A stretch of 64,000 nucleotides of DNA. Source: Acidobacteriota bacterium. GTDB lineage: Bacteria; Acidobacteriota; Vicinamibacteria; Vicinamibacterales; UBA2999. Below, piece after piece: positions 59,995-64,000 of the stretch; the stretch's first letter is position 1, and each line of letters opens with the position of its first letter. The DNA is taken from NCBI GenBank assembly GCA_018000455.1, contig JAGNJW010000006.1, positions 62,001 through 126,000 on the forward strand. The letters are read 5' to 3'. The notes under the pieces are model-generated. The model saw nothing but the letters and a program-made list of their open reading frames with translations. It was not told where the DNA came from and did no database searches. The translations under genes were made by a program, and so were the position numbers.

Positions 59995-61955
59995 GTGAGC
60001 CGGTCGGTGCTTCTCAGCCCACGCGCGCCCCGTCGTTGCCGGGGCGTCCGTCCAGATCCGCCGACTGGCGCGGCACACTCGGGGCGATCGTCGGCGCTGC
60101 CGGGGTCGACTTCCGCGTCTGGGCGCCTGCGGCCCGCGCCGTGGACGTCGTCGTCGGGCGTGATGGTCACGAGACGGAGACACGCCCGCTGACGGGCGCG
60201 CCGGATGGGCTGTTCTCGCTCGCCTGGCCTGACCTCGACGCCGGCGCCAGCTATCACTACCTGCTCGACGGCGACGGGCCGCTGCCGGATCCAGCCTCGC
60301 GGTCACAGCCGCTCGGCGTTCACGGCCCTTCGGCGATCGTCGATCCCTCGTATGTCTGGGCGGACGAAGAGTGGGCCGGCATGCCGCTCGAGGCCCTGAC
60401 CATCTACGAGCTGCACGTCGGCACCTTCTCGCCGGCCGGCACCTTCGCCGGCGTGACCGAGCGCCTGCCCGACTTGCAAGAGCTCGGCATCACGGCCGTT
60501 GAGCTGATGCCCGTGGCTGACTTCCCGGGCGGCCACAACTGGGGCTACGACGGCGTCGCACTCTTTGCGCCGGCGCGCTGCTACGGATCGCCCGACGACT
60601 TGCGACGGCTGGTCGATACCGCCCACGGGCTCGGGCTGGCGGTGATTCTCGACGTGGTCTACAACCACCTCGGACCGGACGGCGCCTACCTCTCGCGCTT
60701 CAGCCCCTACTACTTCACAGGTCGCCATCCGAGTCCCTGGGGCGCCGGCATCGACCTCGATGGCCCCAACAGCGCGCGCGTACGCGAGTTCTTCATCGAG
60801 AACGCCCTTCATTGGGTGCATGAGTACCACGTCGACGGCTTGCGACTCGACGCCACGCACGCGATCCGCGATGGCAGTCCGCGACACTTCCTGGCCGAGC
60901 TCGCGGCGGTCGTGCGCGGCTCGGTGCCCGGGCGCCCCGTCCACGTCATCGCCGAAGACGATCGCAATCTGGCGCGACTCGTGACGCCGGCCACGAGCGG
61001 CGGCTGGGGGCTCGACGCCGTCTGGGCCGACGATTTCCATCATCAGATGCGACGGCACCTGGCCGGCGATGCTGACGGGTACTTCCGCGACTACGGCGGC
61101 AGCGTCGTCGACGTGGCCGATACGCTCACGCAGGGTTGGTACTACACCGGCCAGCACTCCATCCATGCCGACAAGGAGCGGGGAACCGATCCGGCCGGCG
61201 TGCCGCTGAAGCGGTTCGTCGTGTGTCTGCAGAATCACGACCAGATCGGCAACCGCGCCGTCGGCGACCGCTTGCACCACGGCGTCGACCACGCGGCGTT
61301 TCGCGCCGCCTCGGTCGTGCTGCTGATGGCGCCCGAGACGCCGCTGCTCTTCATGGGGCAGGAATGGGCGGCCTCGAGTCCCTTTCAGTACTTCACCGAT
61401 CACAACGAGCAGCTCGGCCGGCTCGTCAGCGAGGGCCGGCGTCGTGAGTTCGCCAGCTTCACGGCGTTCGCCGCCGGCGGCCCGCAGGCGATTCCCGATC
61501 CGCAGGCGCCCGAGACGTTCCACGCCTCGCGCCTCAAGTGGGAGGAGCGGACCAAGGCACCCCACGCCGCGATGCTGCGGTTCTACACGGCGCTCCTGGC
61601 CTTCCGCCGCTCCCACCTGCGCGAAGACGGCCCGGGCGGCTTCGAGGCAGTGGCCCTGGACGACGTCACGCTGGGCCTGCGCCGGACGCAGGTCGGCGGG
61701 GGGGACGTGCTGGTCGTGGCGCGGTTCAGCGGTGCTGGCGTCGTCACGCTCGGGCCGGAACTCCTGCCACCAGGCGATCGTGAATGGACGTGCCACTTGA
61801 CCAGTGAAGACGCGGAGTTCACCGACTCGCCCGCGCGCCCGACCCTGGTCGGCCCCGCCCACGCGCCGTCGATTCGTTTCGAGGGGCCCGCCGCCGTTAT
61901 CCTGATGGCCGGCGCCCCTCTCACCGACGGCGTGCGCCACGGCGCGGCCGCCTGA
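59991..61955 (+). CDS. treZ: Malto-oligosyltrehalose trehalohydrolase
   Basis: 654 residues, GH13_10. It releases trehalose from the malto-oligosyltrehalose made by TreY. CBM48-like start (VDFRVWAPAARAVDVVVG), then YELHVGTFSPAGTF and MPVADFPGGHNWGYDGV, all diagnostic; D287 nucleophile (LRLDATHAI), E322 acid (VIAEDDRN), LQNHDQIGNRAVGDR, and FMGQEWAASSPFQYFTDH. Overlaps the small winged-helix gene by 4 nt; treY follows 5 bp on. Confidence 0.95.
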   Translation: MSEPVGASQPTRAPSLPGRPSRSADWRGTLGAIVGAAGVDFRVWAPAARAVDVVVGRDGHETETRPLTGAPDGLFSLAWPDLDAGASYHYLLDGDGPLPDPASRSQPLGVHGPSAIVDPSYVWADEEWAGMPLEALTIYELHVGTFSPAGTFAGVTERLPDLQELGITAVELMPVADFPGGHNWGYDGVALFAPARCYGSPDDLRRLVDTAHGLGLAVILDVVYNHLGPDGAYLSRFSPYYFTGRHPSPWGAGIDLDGPNSARVREFFIENALHWVHEYHVDGLRLDATHAIRDGSPRHFLAELAAVVRGSVPGRPVHVIAEDDRNLARLVTPATSGGWGLDAVWADDFHHQMRRHLAGDADGYFRDYGGSVVDVADTLTQGWYYTGQHSIHADKERGTDPAGVPLKRFVVCLQNHDQIGNRAVGDRLHHGVDHAAFRAASVVLLMAPETPLLFMGQEWAASSPFQYFTDHNEQLGRLVSEGRRREFASFTAFAAGGPQAIPDPQAPETFHASRLKWEERTKAPHAAMLRFYTALLAFRRSHLREDGPGGFEAVALDDVTLGLRRTQVGGGDVLVVARFSGAGVVTLGPELLPPGDREWTCHLTSEDAEFTDSPARPTLVGPAHAPSIRFEGPAAVILMAGAPLTDGVRHGAAA

Positions 61956-61960
61956 CCACA

Positions 61961-64000
61961 GTGCCAAACACTTCACAGACCTCGTCCCTACGCCCGGCGC
62001 CAACGACTCCCGGCGCTACCTATCGGCTGCAGTTGCACCACGGCTTCACCTTCGCCGAGGCGGCCGGACTTGCGCCCTACCTGGCCGCGCTCGGCGTGAC
62101 CCACTGCTACTGCTCGCCGATCTTCACCGCCAACCCCGGCAGCATGCATGGCTACGACGTCTGCCGCCACTCCGAGATTAATCCCGAGCTCGGCGGCGAA
62201 GTGGGCCTGGCGAGCTTCAGCCAGGCGCTCACCCGTGAGGGCCTGGGCCTCGTGCTCGATTTCGTGCCCAACCACATGAGCGTCGATCCCCACACCAACG
62301 AGTGGTGGCGCGACGTGCTCGAGAACGGTCCGAGTTCGCCGTTTGCGCGCTTCTTCGACATCGACTGGGATCCGATCAAGCCGGAGCTGAAAGATCGGCT
62401 GCTGCTGCCGGTGCTCGGCGAGCCGTACGGCGACGCGCTCGACAGCGGCGCCATCACGCTGCAATATGGCGACGGCGCCCTCCACTTCGCCTACGGTGCC
62501 CTGCGGCTGCCCGTCAATCCGCGCCGCTCGACGCTCGTCTACGACACCGGCCTCGAAGCGCTCGAGGCGGCGATGGGGGCCAGCGACGACCTGCGTGAAT
62601 TCCAGAGCATTCTGACCTCGCTGCGCAACCTGCCGCCGTACACCGAACGCGATACCCGCAAGATCGTCGAGCGGCAGCGGGAGAAGGAGGTGGCACGGCA
62701 GCGCCTGGTGCGCCTCACCGAATCGTGTGAGGCCGTGCGCACGCACATCGAGCACGCGGTCGGGACCTTCAACGGCCGGCCCGGTGAAGCGGCGAGCTTC
62801 GACCGCCTGCACGACCTGCTCGAGCATCAGGCTTACCGGCTGGCCTCGTGGCGCACTGCGGCCGACGAGATCAACTACCGGCGTTTCTTCGACATCAACG
62901 AGCTGGCCGGACTGCGCGTCGAGGATCCGGTGGTGTTCGAGGAGATTCACGGCCGCCTGCTCGACCTGCTGGCCTCGGGCACGGCGTCAGGCGTGCGCCT
63001 CGATCACATCGACGGCCTCTTCGACCCGCTCGCCTACCTCCACGCCCTGACCTCGGGGGCCGCGAAGGCCCGCGACGGGAGCGCGCCGCCGGCGCCGCCC
63101 TACATCGTGGTCGAGAAGATCCTCGGCGTGGACGAGGCCCTGCGGGCAGACTGGCCCGTGGCTGGCACGACCGGCTACGAGTTCATGAACGACGTCAACG
63201 GCGTGCTCGTCGACGCGCGGCATGCCAAGAAGATGCGCCGCTTCTACGAACGCCTCGTCGGACGGCAGGTGTCGTTTCCGGACGTCGCCTACGACAGCCA
63301 GCGCCTGGCCGTCTCCAACTCGCTCAGCAGCGAGTTCCAGGTGCTCGCGCAGGCCGTCAACCGCCTGTCGGAACGCGATCGGCGCTCGCGGGACTTCACG
63401 CTCGGCAGCATCCGGCGCGCGCTGCGCGAAGTGGTGGCGTGCTTCCCGATCTATCGCACCTATGTCGACGCGGGCCGTGGCACGGCGGCCGACGTGGCGG
63501 CCGTCGATGCCGCCATCGCCGAAGCCCGGCGCCGCAATCCGGCCATGGAGACGTCGATCTTCGCGTTCCTGCGCACGGTGCTGCTGCCCCCGGCCGGGGC
63601 CGACGACACGCGTCTCAAGGTGGCGCAGCGCTTCCAGCAGTACACCGCGCCGGTGCAGGCCAAGGGCGTGGAAGACACCGCCTTCTATCGCTATCACGCG
63701 CTGACCTCGCTCAACGAAGTGGGTGGCGATCCGGCGCACTTCGGTCGCTCCGTCGAACACTTCCACCAGGCCAACCGCGCCCGCCAGGAGCAGTGGCCGG
63801 GCGGCATGCTGTCGACCACCACGCACGACACCAAGCGGAGCGAGGATGCACGGTCGCGCATCACGGCCATCAGCGAGCTGGCCGACAGCTGGCAGCACGA
63901 GGTGACGCGCTGGCGACGTGTGAACGCGCCCAATCGCACGCGGCTCGCGGGCGGTCAAGCGCCCGACCCCAACGACGAGTACCTGTTCTACCAGGCCCTG
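61961..64000 (+). CDS. treY: Malto-oligosyltrehalose synthase (partial, runs off window)
   Basis: 680 codons visible, from GTG 61961, of a protein that is usually about 850-950 residues. GH13_26 intramolecular transglycosylase turning the reducing-end alpha-1,4 bond of a maltodextrin into alpha-1,1. Start ATYRLQLHHGFTFAEAAGLAPYLAALG and YCSPIFTANPGSMHGYDV are diagnostic; also DFVPNHMSVD, INYRRFFDINELAGLR, D348 (VRLDHIDGL), E385 (IVVEKIL), and KGVEDTAFYRY, STTTHDTKRSEDAR. Lies 5 bp after treZ, forming the TreYZ pair. Confidence 0.95.
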   Translation, partial: MPNTSQTSSLRPAPTTPGATYRLQLHHGFTFAEAAGLAPYLAALGVTHCYCSPIFTANPGSMHGYDVCRHSEINPELGGEVGLASFSQALTREGLGLVLDFVPNHMSVDPHTNEWWRDVLENGPSSPFARFFDIDWDPIKPELKDRLLLPVLGEPYGDALDSGAITLQYGDGALHFAYGALRLPVNPRRSTLVYDTGLEALEAAMGASDDLREFQSILTSLRNLPPYTERDTRKIVERQREKEVARQRLVRLTESCEAVRTHIEHAVGTFNGRPGEAASFDRLHDLLEHQAYRLASWRTAADEINYRRFFDINELAGLRVEDPVVFEEIHGRLLDLLASGTASGVRLDHIDGLFDPLAYLHALTSGAAKARDGSAPPAPPYIVVEKILGVDEALRADWPVAGTTGYEFMNDVNGVLVDARHAKKMRRFYERLVGRQVSFPDVAYDSQRLAVSNSLSSEFQVLAQAVNRLSERDRRSRDFTLGSIRRALREVVACFPIYRTYVDAGRGTAADVAAVDAAIAEARRRNPAMETSIFAFLRTVLLPPAGADDTRLKVAQRFQQYTAPVQAKGVEDTAFYRYHALTSLNEVGGDPAHFGRSVEHFHQANRARQEQWPGGMLSTTTHDTKRSEDARSRITAISELADSWQHEVTRWRRVNAPNRTRLAGGQAPDPNDEYLFYQAL

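Overview
The window is about 70% GC and densely coding on both strands. Its gene content points to an Acidobacteriota chromosome, most likely of the Vicinamibacteria type. The clues are an acidobacterial VWFA-domain protein, a Ser/Thr kinase fused to a C-terminal propeller, a sortilin/BNR-repeat protein, fibronectin-III-ended secreted proteins and small lipoproteins. This placement is inference from gene content; no rRNA, tRNA, insertion sequence or CRISPR array was seen.

Layout. 0-2.6 kb: partial membrane protein, ornithine-cyclodeaminase-family enzyme, histone-deacetylase C-terminal remnant, proline-racemase-family enzyme, and a 92-bp inverted-repeat element. 2.6-13.5 kb: envelope and redox genes (lipoprotein, periplasmic beta-carbonic anhydrase, FN3 protein, gamma-glutamyltransferase, a 33-residue membrane peptide, VWFA protein, three overlapping paralogous lipoproteins, a small Cys-rich protein, a DsbA-like oxidoreductase, a quinone oxidoreductase). 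13.6-20.5 kb: a coxSLMDEG-like molybdenum hydroxylase operon whose large subunit carries the form II AYRGAGR motif. 20.5-27 kb: M20 amidohydrolase, surface protein, MBL-fold hydrolase and a large BNR protein. 27.0-29.1 kb: an AGCS symporter followed by a GrdB-like gene interrupted by an in-frame UGA with a SECIS-like hairpin, a likely selenoprotein. 29.2-39.8 kb: a receptor-type Ser/Thr kinase, then three different caspase-fold (clan CD) protease genes: caspase-STAND NTPase-TM, clostripain-like, and caspase-lipase. The last starts 10 bp after argG. 39.8-44.4 kb: argG, a propeller-FN3 protein, a STAS-like protein and a sigma-54 activator.

44.6-64.0 kb is a glycogen / maltose-1-phosphate / trehalose island: glgX, glgE, an MscS channel, a cation-chloride cotransporter, glgB, treS, a GT81-like glycosyltransferase, another channel-like protein, maltokinase, a small winged-helix protein, treZ and treY (cut by the window end). 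Together these encode alpha-glucan synthesis via TreS-Mak-GlgE-GlgB, debranching by GlgX and trehalose formation by TreY-TreZ. The mechanosensitive channels and ion transporter suggest a role in osmoadaptation.

The most noteworthy points are the probable selenoprotein at 27.0-27.7 kb, the triple caspase-fold protease locus, and sigma-54-type -24/-12 elements in the glycogen/trehalose island beside a sigma-54 activator with a variant GAFTHA loop. A further point is a recurrent TANNNT box 6-8 nt before start codons, which suggests leaderless transcripts.
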